From: Kordiimonadaceae bacterium
GTDB lineage: Bacteria > Pseudomonadota > Alphaproteobacteria > Sphingomonadales > Emcibacteraceae
DNA: 19,793 bases
Assembly (NCBI GenBank): GCA_018699075.1
Contig: JABIPV010000187.1
Coordinates: 1 to 19,793, forward strand
Direction: 5' to 3'
In this document: positions 1 through 7,588 of the stretch, one piece after another
Layout of the letters: every line of letters starts with the position of its first letter
Numbering within the stretch: the stretch's first letter is position 1
The notes under the pieces: generated by a model
Told to the model about the DNA's origin: nothing
Database searches by the model: none
What the model saw: only the letters and a program-made list of their open reading frames with translations
Made by a program: the position numbers and the translations under genes

Positions 1-1212
1 AGCTTCTAAATAATCAAGTGCAGGGACACCGTTAATCCATGAACGAATACGACGCCCATCTGCGATGATACGGTATTCGTTCCACTGACCACGTTTTACC
101 GCGGTATCAACGCCGTACATATCAGCAGATTTCCCGACTACTTTATTGCGGCGGCTTTCATCATATAAAAGACCCCACCAAAGATCACCGGCATCAACCT
201 GATAGCCGCTCATTTCGGTATCATTTGGCACAGACTGGCTTCTGATTTGAAAACCAGAATTTACAAACCCTTCATTACCCTGCAAACGAACTTTGAATTT
301 AAGTTCAAAATTCTTATATGACCCATCGGTAATCAGGAAAGTATTATGATCAACAAAATCTTCCATGGTGCCACCGGTTATTGCCCCGTCTTTAACGCTC
401 CAAAGATCATTATCTTGAGTATGCCAGCCATTAAGCGATTTACCGTCAAACAAAGAAACTTCATTTTTATCCGCCCCCGCTGCCCATATAATACCTCCCG
501 TTAAATGCTTTACGAGGAACGGATGATCCGGTTGGAATAAATGTCCGAAACCCGTATAAAATGCGCGGCCGCCATCATATTCATGGGCCCAAGCTATCGG
601 GTGATCATCGCACATACCGCCGCCTTCATATGTGCTTTCATCGATGCTCATCAATATAGTTAGGTTTTTGCTGTCACGGGGGTTGGCTTGAAAATCATAC
701 CATTCATCCACAACCACACCTGTTTCATCAACATAATTGTGAACGGGGTGATCGGTATTTTCCATATTCACTTTTGCACTATGAACCCCAGGAGGATGAT
801 TTTCAAAATACGCCCCTACCAATTTAGCATACCACGGCCAATCATATTCCGTATCACTGGCTGAATGGGTTCCCACATACCCACCACCTGCTTGAATGAA
901 TTGTTCAAAGGCGGCTTGTTGTTCATCGTTTAGAACGTCTGCGGTCGTATTCATAAAGACCACAACATCATATTGTGACAGTGTATGTCTTGTGAATGAA
1001 TTTTCGCTATAATGAACGTCAACGGTCCAGTCCTGGGTTTTACCAATTGATCTAATGGTTTCAATTCCCCTTGGAATTGATTTATGTATCCATCCGCCTT
1101 CTCCCGTATCGGCGTAAACCATAACTTGAATATTTTCTTTTGAATAAGCCGCACTGGTAAAAATCAATAGTGCCGTTGAAACGGCAATAGCTGCCTTAAA
1201 AATTACATTCAT
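1..1212 (-). CDS. Secreted ThuA-domain + DUF1080 (3-keto-disaccharide hydrolase-like) fusion protein, C-terminus cut by window edge
   Basis: The frame is open from an ATG at 1212 to the left window edge, giving 404 codons without a stop. The start is preceded by AGGA with an 8-nt spacer. Residues 1-24 form a signal peptide (MNVIFKAAIAVSTALLIF, then SAAYS before KE), so the protein should be exported. Residues about 27-245 are a ThuA-like domain of the glutamine-amidotransferase fold, with the hallmark stretches GGGYVGTHSASDTEYDWPWY and GGRAFYTGFGH. From about residue 255 a DUF1080 domain begins (SLFDGKSLNGWHTQDNDLWS, later GFQIRSQ, NEYRIIADGRRIRSWINGVP). DUF1080 proteins are concanavalin-like folds, some of which hydrolyse or eliminate 3-keto-glycosides; ThuA was named from trehalose utilisation. 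It is the last gene of an operon, two bases after the gluconate-dehydrogenase-like small subunit, which fits a role downstream of periplasmic sugar oxidation. The substrate is unknown. The missing C-terminus could carry another domain. Confidence 0.9.
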   Translation of the reverse strand, partial: MNVIFKAAIAVSTALLIFTSAAYSKENIQVMVYADTGEGGWIHKSIPRGIETIRSIGKTQDWTVDVHYSENSFTRHTLSQYDVVVFMNTTADVLNDEQQAAFEQFIQAGGGYVGTHSASDTEYDWPWYAKLVGAYFENHPPGVHSAKVNMENTDHPVHNYVDETGVVVDEWYDFQANPRDSKNLTILMSIDESTYEGGGMCDDHPIAWAHEYDGGRAFYTGFGHLFQPDHPFLVKHLTGGIIWAAGADKNEVSLFDGKSLNGWHTQDNDLWSVKDGAITGGTMEDFVDHNTFLITDGSYKNFELKFKVRLQGNEGFVNSGFQIRSQSVPNDTEMSGYQVDAGDLWWGLLYDESRRNKVVGKSADMYGVDTAVKRGQWNEYRIIADGRRIRSWINGVPALDYLEA

Positions 1213-1214
1213 GT

Positions 1215-1850
1215 TTATAGTCCTAACTTATCAAGTACTTCTTGTGGCGGCCCATCGAAACTTTCGATCGGAACATTTCCTACATAGCCAATATCTTCCA
1301 TTCCTTCATCGGTGGTGTAATATCCACCGACGTAAAGATAAACAATGCGCTCCATAAATAACGAATGATCTGCGCTTGCTGTGCCCGCTTCTACTGCGCT
1401 AGCTAGCTTATCAAAGATTGCGGCCTGTTTATCAGCAGGGAGTTCATGAAAATAACGAACATCTTCAACATTTGCTTGGCCATTTAACCAATCAAGTCCG
1501 ATCAACACCATTTTACGATCGTCTTCCTGAGTAGGATAAGGAGCACTGACCCATTCATTGATAAAATCCGTAATATTAAGCTGACTTGCACTTGGTGATT
1601 TATCATCAGCGGGAATAATTAAATCACCCACAACGTCTAGATTTTTAAGCTGAGTACCATTCAGTGTTTTATCCCAAGTAACAACAGGATTATTCACATC
1701 AACATCTTGGCCGTAACCTTGTGATTTAATTTGTGCGGACGCATCGACAAAATTCCCTGCCACAGCAGCCGTTGTTCCTGCAATTGCCATCAATTGCAAA
1801 ACGCGGCGTCTATTAGCCGTCATTACAGGCTTTTTTTGATCTTCACTCAT
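1215..1850 (-). CDS. Tat-exported gluconate 2-dehydrogenase subunit 3 family protein (small subunit of GMC dehydrogenase)
   Basis: A 211-residue protein with a twin-arginine signal (NRRRVLQLM at residues 13-21, then the hydrophobic stretch AIAGTTAAVAGNF and DASAQ). The rest resembles the gluconate 2-dehydrogenase subunit 3 family, including LNGTQLKNLDVVGDLIIPAD and VLIGLDWLN. Such small subunits pair with a GMC flavoprotein that lacks its own signal, and carry it folded through the Tat system to the periplasm. The ATG at 1850 overlaps the GMC stop codon (ATGA overlap) and has AAGGAG upstream, which indicates translational coupling. No cytochrome c subunit, the usual third partner, is visible in this operon, so electrons may go to a cytochrome encoded elsewhere. 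The family is clear; the enzymatic partnership is inferred from the overlap and from known complexes. Confidence 0.9.
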   Translation of the reverse strand: MSEDQKKPVMTANRRRVLQLMAIAGTTAAVAGNFVDASAQIKSQGYGQDVDVNNPVVTWDKTLNGTQLKNLDVVGDLIIPADDKSPSASQLNITDFINEWVSAPYPTQEDDRKMVLIGLDWLNGQANVEDVRYFHELPADKQAAIFDKLASAVEAGTASADHSLFMERIVYLYVGGYYTTDEGMEDIGYVGNVPIESFDGPPQEVLDKLGL

Positions 1851-3565
1851 AGGTCATTCTCCTTAAGTCGTTCAATAATATTATCTGCGGCCCTTAGGGA
1901 TAGAGCCATAATTGTTAATGTTGGGTTTTTTTCGGAATGGGTAACAAATCCTGCTCCGTCGGCCACATAAAGATTGTCCACATCCCAAGTTTGGCAATGT
2001 TTGTTTAGAACGGATGTTTTGGGATCATCGCCCATGCGACACCCACCAACTTCATGATTAGTTGTGCCACCAGTGCTGATTAATTTACCAGCTTTTCTAG
2101 ATTTTTCAAATCCATCAAAAATAACTTCGCCGCCCATATTTTTCGCAAGTGAATGAAGGCTTTCATTCATATGTATCGCGCGGCGATAATCATCATCGGT
2201 CCAATGCCAATGGAATATTGGCGTTGGAACCCCCCACTCATCTTTTACTTTGTCGTTAATGGCAATATAATTATGAATGGAAACCGTCTGACTTCCCAAA
2301 CAGCGAATACCCATAACTGAACCATATGAGCGACGGATGTAATCTTTTAGTTTTTTACCGTAGAGGCCTTTTTTCCCTGTAAGCAATTGTGAAAATGTCG
2401 AATTCATGGAAGGCGGTCCATGTCGCGCGCCGCCATATGGATCCACTTCGAGCTTATAGCCACCTGTAAAGTTAGCCCCTGCTTTTTTCTTTTCCTCACC
2501 ATGTAGCCACCACGGTGCATAAAGATGGGGTTGAGAAACGCCATCTTCGTTATGTGGCGGAAGATTTTCAAATGCCTTAACACGAATAAGCAAAAATGAT
2601 CCTGTTGTATCGGAAATATATTTGCCGACCATACCAGATGAATTAGCAAGACCGCCGGGCGCTGAATTAAGAAGTATACGTGAGCTTTCCATTGCACTCG
2701 GTGCCAAAACAACCACACGCGCACTTACTTCACGGTGTTCTTTGGTTGCTTTATCAATATAACGAACGCCGGTTGCTTTTTTCCCGCTATCATCGGTTAT
2801 GACGTTATAAACCACAGCACTGGGTAGAATAGTAAGATTACCTGTTTCTTCAGCAGGCTTAAGATATGCCGTAACACTGTCAAATGCGGCCCCAATTGAA
2901 CAACCACGAATACAGTTGGTTGCATAAAAACATGCCTGTCTTCCATTTAGCGGTGACGTTAAAACAGCCGTTGGATGAGCCATGGTTTTAATGCCCATTT
3001 TTTCGCATGCTTTCGCGAAAACCATTTCCGTTGCTCTTGGTGCGGGAGGTTTTTGACGAATATGATTTGGTGATTGCGGCGAATTATAAACGGCGCCATC
3101 CGCATCAGGACCATAAAGCCCCATAACAGTTTCCACGCGGTCATAATAGGGAGCCATATCATCATAGCTTACCGGCCAGTCAAACTGCTCACCAGTATAA
3201 GTATGTGTTTTAAAATCTTCAGGGCCGTATCTTGGTACTTGTCGGCCAAAATGATGAGTACGGCCACCAAGCTGACGAGAGCGCCACCATTTAAAGCCGT
3301 CTCCTACGTCAGAATAAGGCTGGTCGGGAATTTCAAAACCACCATCCACGGTCGCATCAAAAAACCCATCATTCTTATCAGGTGTACTTTCCCCGCGTAG
3401 CGGCGCTTCTTTTGGAAACTGGAACATAGCCGCTTCCGTTTCAGGATCATAACGACGCCCCGCTTCCACAAGCAATACATTGACACCGTTTTTGCTAAGC
3501 TCATAGGCCATCATTCCGCCACCGGCACCAGAACCCACAACGATTACATCAAATTCATCCGCCAT
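1847..3565 (-). CDS. GMC family FAD-dependent oxidoreductase (sugar/polyol dehydrogenase catalytic subunit)
   Basis: A 572-residue flavoprotein. The FAD-binding Rossmann motif is at the N-terminus (VIVVGSGAGGGMMAYELSKN, then LLVEAG). The GMC C-terminal signature is present: HEVGGCRMG with His504, DVDNLYVADG, and NPTLTIMALSLRAADNI with Asn547; this His/Asn pair is the expected catalytic couple. It has no signal peptide, while the overlapping downstream gene has a Tat signal, so co-export as a complex is likely. Family relatives oxidise gluconate, fructose or glucose, or position 3 of glucosides. The DUF1080 neighbour makes a glycoside 3-dehydrogenase an attractive but unproven reading. The ATG at 3565 has AGGGAG with a 7-nt spacer. 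It is the first gene of the minus-strand operon, and a conserved regulatory element lies about 90 bp upstream (3655-3696). Confidence 0.93.
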   Translation of the reverse strand: MADEFDVIVVGSGAGGGMMAYELSKNGVNVLLVEAGRRYDPETEAAMFQFPKEAPLRGESTPDKNDGFFDATVDGGFEIPDQPYSDVGDGFKWWRSRQLGGRTHHFGRQVPRYGPEDFKTHTYTGEQFDWPVSYDDMAPYYDRVETVMGLYGPDADGAVYNSPQSPNHIRQKPPAPRATEMVFAKACEKMGIKTMAHPTAVLTSPLNGRQACFYATNCIRGCSIGAAFDSVTAYLKPAEETGNLTILPSAVVYNVITDDSGKKATGVRYIDKATKEHREVSARVVVLAPSAMESSRILLNSAPGGLANSSGMVGKYISDTTGSFLLIRVKAFENLPPHNEDGVSQPHLYAPWWLHGEEKKKAGANFTGGYKLEVDPYGGARHGPPSMNSTFSQLLTGKKGLYGKKLKDYIRRSYGSVMGIRCLGSQTVSIHNYIAINDKVKDEWGVPTPIFHWHWTDDDYRRAIHMNESLHSLAKNMGGEVIFDGFEKSRKAGKLISTGGTTNHEVGGCRMGDDPKTSVLNKHCQTWDVDNLYVADGAGFVTHSEKNPTLTIMALSLRAADNIIERLKENDL

Positions 3566-3654
3566 TTTATCTCCCTAGTATATCCAATATTTTTTAATGG
3601 TTTTTTTATATTGCGCCTTTTTATCCTCAAACACTACAAAAATGACTATGCATT

Positions 3655-3696
3655 GTATTGTGAATAAGGTACTTTATTTAGGATAAAAGCGTCATT
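3655..3696 (-). promoter_or_regulatory. Conserved regulatory element, copy 1 (putative AraC operator for the GMC operon and the regulator itself)
   Basis: The core on the plus strand at 3677-3696 is TTTAGGATAAAAGCGTCATT. It matches the minus strand of 4457-4476 at 18 of 20 positions. The similarity continues past the core on the side facing the GMC operon: TACCTTATTC here against TACTTTATTC in copy 2, then a shared CAATAC. The element lies between the divergent GMC operon and the PAS-AraC gene and covers the regulator's possible TTG start, which would allow autoregulation. Two half-sites of about 17 bp in tandem would be typical of AraC-family binding. The repeat is directly visible; the operator role is inferred. 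Confidence 0.6.
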
Positions 3697-4456
3697 GGAT
3701 TCTATAATAATGTCAATTTCTAATACGATGAATTACATTACTTCCCCTCATTTCTCTCATCTTTTTGATGGAATTAATGACCTATTGCTTTTTGTAAAAG
3801 ACACTCAGAGCGTTCTTATGAATTGTAATCAACTTTTTGCTGAACATTTTGGTTTTGAAAATGTCGAACTCGTTAAAGGAAAAAGTGATTTTGACCTTTT
3901 TACTCACGAACTGGCCGCCCAATATAGAAAAGATGATGCAGAAGTATTTAAAACAGCAAAAAGCAAGCTAAATATCATTGAGTTATTTCCCAATCATATG
4001 GGCGAGGTTCAGTGGTTTATTTGCAATAAAGTTCCGATCATAGATGCGGGCGGTAACGTTCAGGGATTATGCGGCGCATTGCAGAAACTTGAAGATTCGT
4101 CTGTAAATTTGCGACCTTTTAATGATTTATCCAAAGCTTTAATTTATTTAAAGGATAATTATACAAAAAAAATATGTAATGAAGATATGGCAAAAATTGC
4201 TGGCCTTTCGGTTCGTCAATTTGAAAAACGTTTTAAACAAATATTTAATACCAGCGCCCACCAATATATCCTCAATCTGAGGATTATTAAGTCCTGTGAT
4301 ATGCTGATATCAGGCAATCATAGCATTTCCGATACTGCACATCGCTTAGGGTTTTATGATCAAAGTGCGTTTACCACACATTTCAAAAAGCAACTCGGTG
4401 TCACACCACTTAGTTACATCAAACAACATTCCATAAAAAGGACTGCTGGCGTATAA
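3695..4456 (+). CDS. AraC-family transcriptional regulator with N-terminal PAS sensor domain
   Basis: A 253-residue protein when read from the TTG at 3695. An in-frame ATG at 3710 would shorten it by five residues. The TTG has AGGA 11 nt upstream, but that sequence is part of the conserved element, so the start is uncertain. Residues about 22-132 look like a PAS domain (INDLLLFVKDTQSVLMNCNQ, GKSDFDLF, VPIIDAGGNVQGLCGALQKL), suggesting direct small-molecule sensing. Residues about 148-248 are the double helix-turn-helix of AraC proteins: DMAKIAGLSVRQFEKRFKQI, then ISDTAHRLGFYDQSAFTTHF and LGVTPLSYI. It stands between two operons and is flanked by two copies of the same inverted element, so it is the probable local regulator of both. 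The inducer is unknown, perhaps a sugar or hydroxyacid derivative. Confidence 0.92.
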   Translation: MDSIIMSISNTMNYITSPHFSHLFDGINDLLLFVKDTQSVLMNCNQLFAEHFGFENVELVKGKSDFDLFTHELAAQYRKDDAEVFKTAKSKLNIIELFPNHMGEVQWFICNKVPIIDAGGNVQGLCGALQKLEDSSVNLRPFNDLSKALIYLKDNYTKKICNEDMAKIAGLSVRQFEKRFKQIFNTSAHQYILNLRIIKSCDMLISGNHSISDTAHRLGFYDQSAFTTHFKKQLGVTPLSYIKQHSIKRTAGV

Positions 4457-4499
4457 AGTGACGCTTTTTTCCTAAAAATATTACTTTATTCTCCAATAC
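4457..4499 (+). promoter_or_regulatory. Conserved regulatory element, copy 2 (putative AraC operator for the Tm-1/GlcDEF operon)
   Basis: The element starts right after the AraC stop codon and ends 53 bp before the GTG of the next gene. Its core AGTGACGCTTTTTTCCTAAA is the near-exact inverse of 3677-3696 (18 of 20). The flank TACTTTATTC and a CAATAC motif repeat as in copy 1, with one base of offset. Read in the direction of the gene it precedes, copy 2 has the same orientation as copy 1 has towards the GMC operon. Most of the T-run also exists in copy 1, so a terminator alone does not explain the likeness. Confidence 0.6.
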
Positions 4500-4552
4500 C
4501 CATCACGTAAAATTAAATATATTTTTTAGATAAAAAATAATAGGGAAAAATT

Positions 4553-5755
4553 GTGGTTAGAAAAACGGCTTATATCGCTGGGACCTTTGATACGAAAGAA
4601 ACTGAACTTCTTTTCGTACGAGACCTTATTAAAAAACAGGGATTAAAAACCATTACGGTTGACCTTGGGACTTCTTGCGCACAAAAAAATGAAAATGCAG
4701 ATATTTCTGCACAAGAAGTCGCCTCAATGCATCCAGAAGGAAGTGATGCCGTTTTTACGGGCGACCGTGGAACAGCTGTCGCCGCGATGTCGGAAGCTTT
4801 CAAATATTTCCTCATCAGTAAAAAAAACTTGGGCGGTGTCATTGGTTTTGGTGGGTCCGGCGGCACATCACTAATCAGTCCTGCATTTCAAAATTTACCA
4901 ATAGGCATTCCTAAATTCATCGTATCCACAGTCGCTTCTGGTAATATAGCGCCTTATGTGGGGGCATCTGATATTTGCATGATGTATTCAATTACCGATA
5001 TTAGTGGCCTTAACCCTATTTTGGAACAAGTGCTGTCAAACGCTGCCCACGCCTTATCGGGAATGATCGCAAACAGGTATATTCCGAAGCAATCAGAAAA
5101 CCCGGTTGTCGGCTTAACCATGTTCGGCGTAACGACCACTTGCGTGGAAGCCCTTAAAAAGAAGTTGGAACCTGATAATCAATGTTTGGTATTCCACGCA
5201 ACAGGAACCGGCGGCAAAACATTAGAAAAATTAGTGAATAATGGCTGGCTGTCTGGTGTGCTCGACGTAACAACAACAGAAGTCGCAGATCATCTTATGG
5301 GTGGTATATTAAGCGCAGGCGAAGAAAGAATGGATGCGTTTATTAATAAATCAATTCCCTACGTTGGATCATGCGGTGCCATTGATATGGTCAATTTTGG
5401 TGCCCCCGCAACCATACCCGAATGTTATAAAGACAGATTATTTTATAACCATAACCCGCAAATTACGTTAATGCGTACCACCGCAGAAGAAAACGCAAAA
5501 ATGGGAGCTTGGATCGGAAATAAATTAAATAAATTTAAAGCCCCTGCCCGCTTTTTGATCCCGTTAAAGGGTTTTTCTGCGCTGGATGGTGAAGGACAAG
5601 CCTTTTTCGATCCCGTAGCAGATCAAGCTTTCATAAAAGCACTTAAAGACACCTTGTCAGCAAAAAGTAACGTGACACTTATTAAATTACCTTATCATAT
5701 AAATGATGCGGAATTTTCTCATGCCCTTGCTGAAAACTATCTTGAACTAATATAA
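4553..5755 (+). CDS. Tm-1-like / UPF0261 family protein
   Basis: A 400-residue protein of the UPF0261/Tm-1 family. Its N-terminus TAYIAGTFDTKETELLFVRD is the family hallmark, and the glycine-rich GVIGFGGSGGTSL at about residues 98-110 fits a nucleotide-binding loop. Tomato Tm-1 is a viral replication inhibitor with an ATP-binding fold; the cellular role of the bacterial members is not established, so no reaction is assigned here. Translation starts at GTG 4553 with AGGG at 4542-4545 and a 7-nt spacer. It is the first gene of a plus-strand operon in which intergenic gaps are 35 bp or less, ahead of an SRPBCC protein, an MFS transporter and a GlcDEF complex. That context suggests a catabolic enzyme. 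Length is normal for single-copy bacterial members. Confidence 0.9.
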   Translation: MVRKTAYIAGTFDTKETELLFVRDLIKKQGLKTITVDLGTSCAQKNENADISAQEVASMHPEGSDAVFTGDRGTAVAAMSEAFKYFLISKKNLGGVIGFGGSGGTSLISPAFQNLPIGIPKFIVSTVASGNIAPYVGASDICMMYSITDISGLNPILEQVLSNAAHALSGMIANRYIPKQSENPVVGLTMFGVTTTCVEALKKKLEPDNQCLVFHATGTGGKTLEKLVNNGWLSGVLDVTTTEVADHLMGGILSAGEERMDAFINKSIPYVGSCGAIDMVNFGAPATIPECYKDRLFYNHNPQITLMRTTAEENAKMGAWIGNKLNKFKAPARFLIPLKGFSALDGEGQAFFDPVADQAFIKALKDTLSAKSNVTLIKLPYHINDAEFSHALAENYLELI

Positions 5756-5776
5756 TAATAATAACCGGAGATTATA

Positions 5777-6214
5777 ATGATTAATATTTTTGTCACTTCT
5801 GTGATTGACGCCCCGATTGATGAAGTATGGAAAGTCATACGTGGCTATAACCAACTCCCTGCATGGCATCCTGCCATTGACCGTAGTGAAATCGAAGACG
5901 GTCTACCAGAAGACACTGTTGGCTGCGTGCGCAATTTTTATTTAAAGGATGGGCAAAATATTCGTGAAAGATTAATTGCCCTTTCTGATCTTGATTATAG
6001 TTTTTCATACAGTATGATCGAAACAGGTATGAGAATGCATGATTATATATCATCATTTGAATGTCGCCCGATTACAGATGGCAACAAAACATATGTTCAG
6101 TGGGTCGCTGAGTTCACAACGGACGAAGGCGAAGAAGAAGCAAAAGCAACCATGGTCGCGGACGGGGTATTCCAAGGCGGTTTTGATGCACTTAAAGCCA
6201 AGTTTTCAAAGTAA
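5777..6214 (+). CDS. SRPBCC family (START/polyketide cyclase-like) protein
   Basis: A 145-residue single-domain protein. The N-terminal pattern VTSVIDAPIDEVWKVIRGYN, followed by LPAWHPAID and VGCVRNFYLKDGQNIRERLI, is typical of SRPBCC/polyketide-cyclase folds, which enclose a hydrophobic ligand cavity. No signal peptide or membrane segment is visible, so it should be cytoplasmic. It starts 21 bp after the Tm-1-like gene with a GGAG ribosome site. Members bind or transform small hydrophobic or aromatic molecules, but the ligand cannot be read from the sequence. Its place between the Tm-1 protein and a transporter suggests an accessory or catalytic step in the same pathway. Confidence 0.85.
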   Translation: MINIFVTSVIDAPIDEVWKVIRGYNQLPAWHPAIDRSEIEDGLPEDTVGCVRNFYLKDGQNIRERLIALSDLDYSFSYSMIETGMRMHDYISSFECRPITDGNKTYVQWVAEFTTDEGEEEAKATMVADGVFQGGFDALKAKFSK

Positions 6215-6249
6215 GAACGTTTTGAAAAATAATAATATAGGGATAAATT

Positions 6250-7569
6250 ATGACTAACGATCAATATGACCATAAAAGAATTTTTCTAATTTGTGTACTT
6301 GCGCTATTCACCGTTGCGGTTTCCATGTCACTTGGCGCAACTGTCGCCTCAGACTTAAAAACCAATTTTCTTGACCCGATAGACTTTACGACTTCGGCGA
6401 CGATGATTGCGGAAATCCTTGGCATTATCTTTCTTGGTTTCTCATTAACTTTATTCATTGTAAGCCCTTTTATGGATGCAATTGGCATGGGGCGCGCATT
6501 ATCACTCGCCGCCTTATTGATCATAGGCGGAAATGCTATATTGGTGTTTGCTGGTGACATTACGAGCGGTGCTAATATTTATTGGGCCCTATGGACAGGT
6601 ATGCTGCTTAAAGGAATAGCATGGGGATTTGTTGAAGCCGCCATTAATCCTGCGACTGCATCACTTTACCCAGACGATAAAACCCACCGTCTTAACGTGC
6701 TCCATGCGTGGTGGCCTGCTGGTCTTGTCGTTGGCGGCCTTTCCGGTATAGCCGTTAACGAATTAGGCTTTAACTGGCAGATTGCACTTTCCCTAATTTT
6801 TATCCCTGCTGTGGTTTTTGGCCTGCTAAACATCGGTGTTAAATTCCCAAAAACAGAAAGTTCAGAACTCGATGTAAGTTTTGGTGATATGATAAAAGAA
6901 ATTTTCAGACGTCCAAGTTTCTTCATTTGGTTCGGCGCCATGTTCTTAACGGCATCTTCTGAACTTGCACCGGGACAATGGGTTGATCTTGCGCTTACAC
7001 ATACTGTGGGAATGCCCGGCATTCTACTTCTTGTTTATGTCAGTGGTATCATGTTTGTCATGAGACATTTTGCAGGCGCTATTGCTCACAAAATTTCTTC
7101 TGTGGGACTGCTTTGGTTTTCTGCCGTATTAACAAGCTTAGGCCTTTATATGTTAAGTGTCGCGGACAGCCCAATAACAGGGTTTATTGCAGCAACAGTT
7201 TGGGGTGCTGGCGTTTGCTTCATGTGGCCAACAATGCTTGCTTCTGCTGCAGAGCGTTACCCAAGAGGTGGCGCATGGACAATTGGTCTTATCGGTTCAG
7301 CAGGCGCATTAGCAACTTACTTCGTATTGCCAATTCTTGGCGCCGCGTATGATAACGCTAAACTAGAATCAGCCGGTGGTGCTGAAGCATTTGCCGCTAT
7401 GGCCGACGGAAGTTTAGAGCAAACAAATGCGCTAATTTATGCGGCTGAACAGTCCTTCCAGACTGTGGCATTACTACCAGTCGCATTGTTCTTCATTTTT
7501 GGTGGTATTTGGTATAATGACCGCAGATTAGCTAAATTAAAAGCATCTGCTGCTGCCCCCAGTGAGTAA
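6250..7569 (+). CDS. Major facilitator superfamily transporter
   Basis: A 439-residue integral inner-membrane protein with about twelve hydrophobic segments, judged by eye (first at residues 11-33, then about 50-72, 81-100 and 106-125, six more pairs continuing to about 405-425). The loop after the second segment, SPFMDAIGMGRALSLAALL, resembles the MFS motif A (G-x-x-x-D-x-x-G-R). The central loop contains KFPKTESSELDVSFGD, a normal cytoplasmic linker. AGGGAT precedes the ATG. As the only transporter in the operon it is the likely importer of the substrate later handled by the flavoprotein complex, but sugar, carboxylate and aromatic transporters cannot be told apart here. Rough likeness to the sugar-proton symporter branch is an impression only. 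Confidence 0.88.
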   Translation: MTNDQYDHKRIFLICVLALFTVAVSMSLGATVASDLKTNFLDPIDFTTSATMIAEILGIIFLGFSLTLFIVSPFMDAIGMGRALSLAALLIIGGNAILVFAGDITSGANIYWALWTGMLLKGIAWGFVEAAINPATASLYPDDKTHRLNVLHAWWPAGLVVGGLSGIAVNELGFNWQIALSLIFIPAVVFGLLNIGVKFPKTESSELDVSFGDMIKEIFRRPSFFIWFGAMFLTASSELAPGQWVDLALTHTVGMPGILLLVYVSGIMFVMRHFAGAIAHKISSVGLLWFSAVLTSLGLYMLSVADSPITGFIAATVWGAGVCFMWPTMLASAAERYPRGGAWTIGLIGSAGALATYFVLPILGAAYDNAKLESAGGAEAFAAMADGSLEQTNALIYAAEQSFQTVALLPVALFFIFGGIWYNDRRLAKLKASAAAPSE

Positions 7570-7588
7570 CCAATAAAGAGGCTATCTC

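Noticed and set aside
951..1154. Minus-strand open frame of 67 codons near the left end
   Set aside because: It lies in another frame of the ThuA-DUF1080 gene, which has a signal peptide, a ribosome site and family motifs across this stretch.
2404..3504. Additional open frames inside the GMC gene on both strands
   Set aside because: They overlap a gene with clear family motifs over its full length, lack ribosome sites, and their translations show no recognisable domain.
4449..4470. GCGT - 8-base loop - ACGC followed by six T, as a terminator of the AraC gene
   Set aside because: The stem has only four pairs. The ACGC-T-run part is conserved in copy 1 at 3677-3696, where the other stem arm is missing, so the operator reading explains more.
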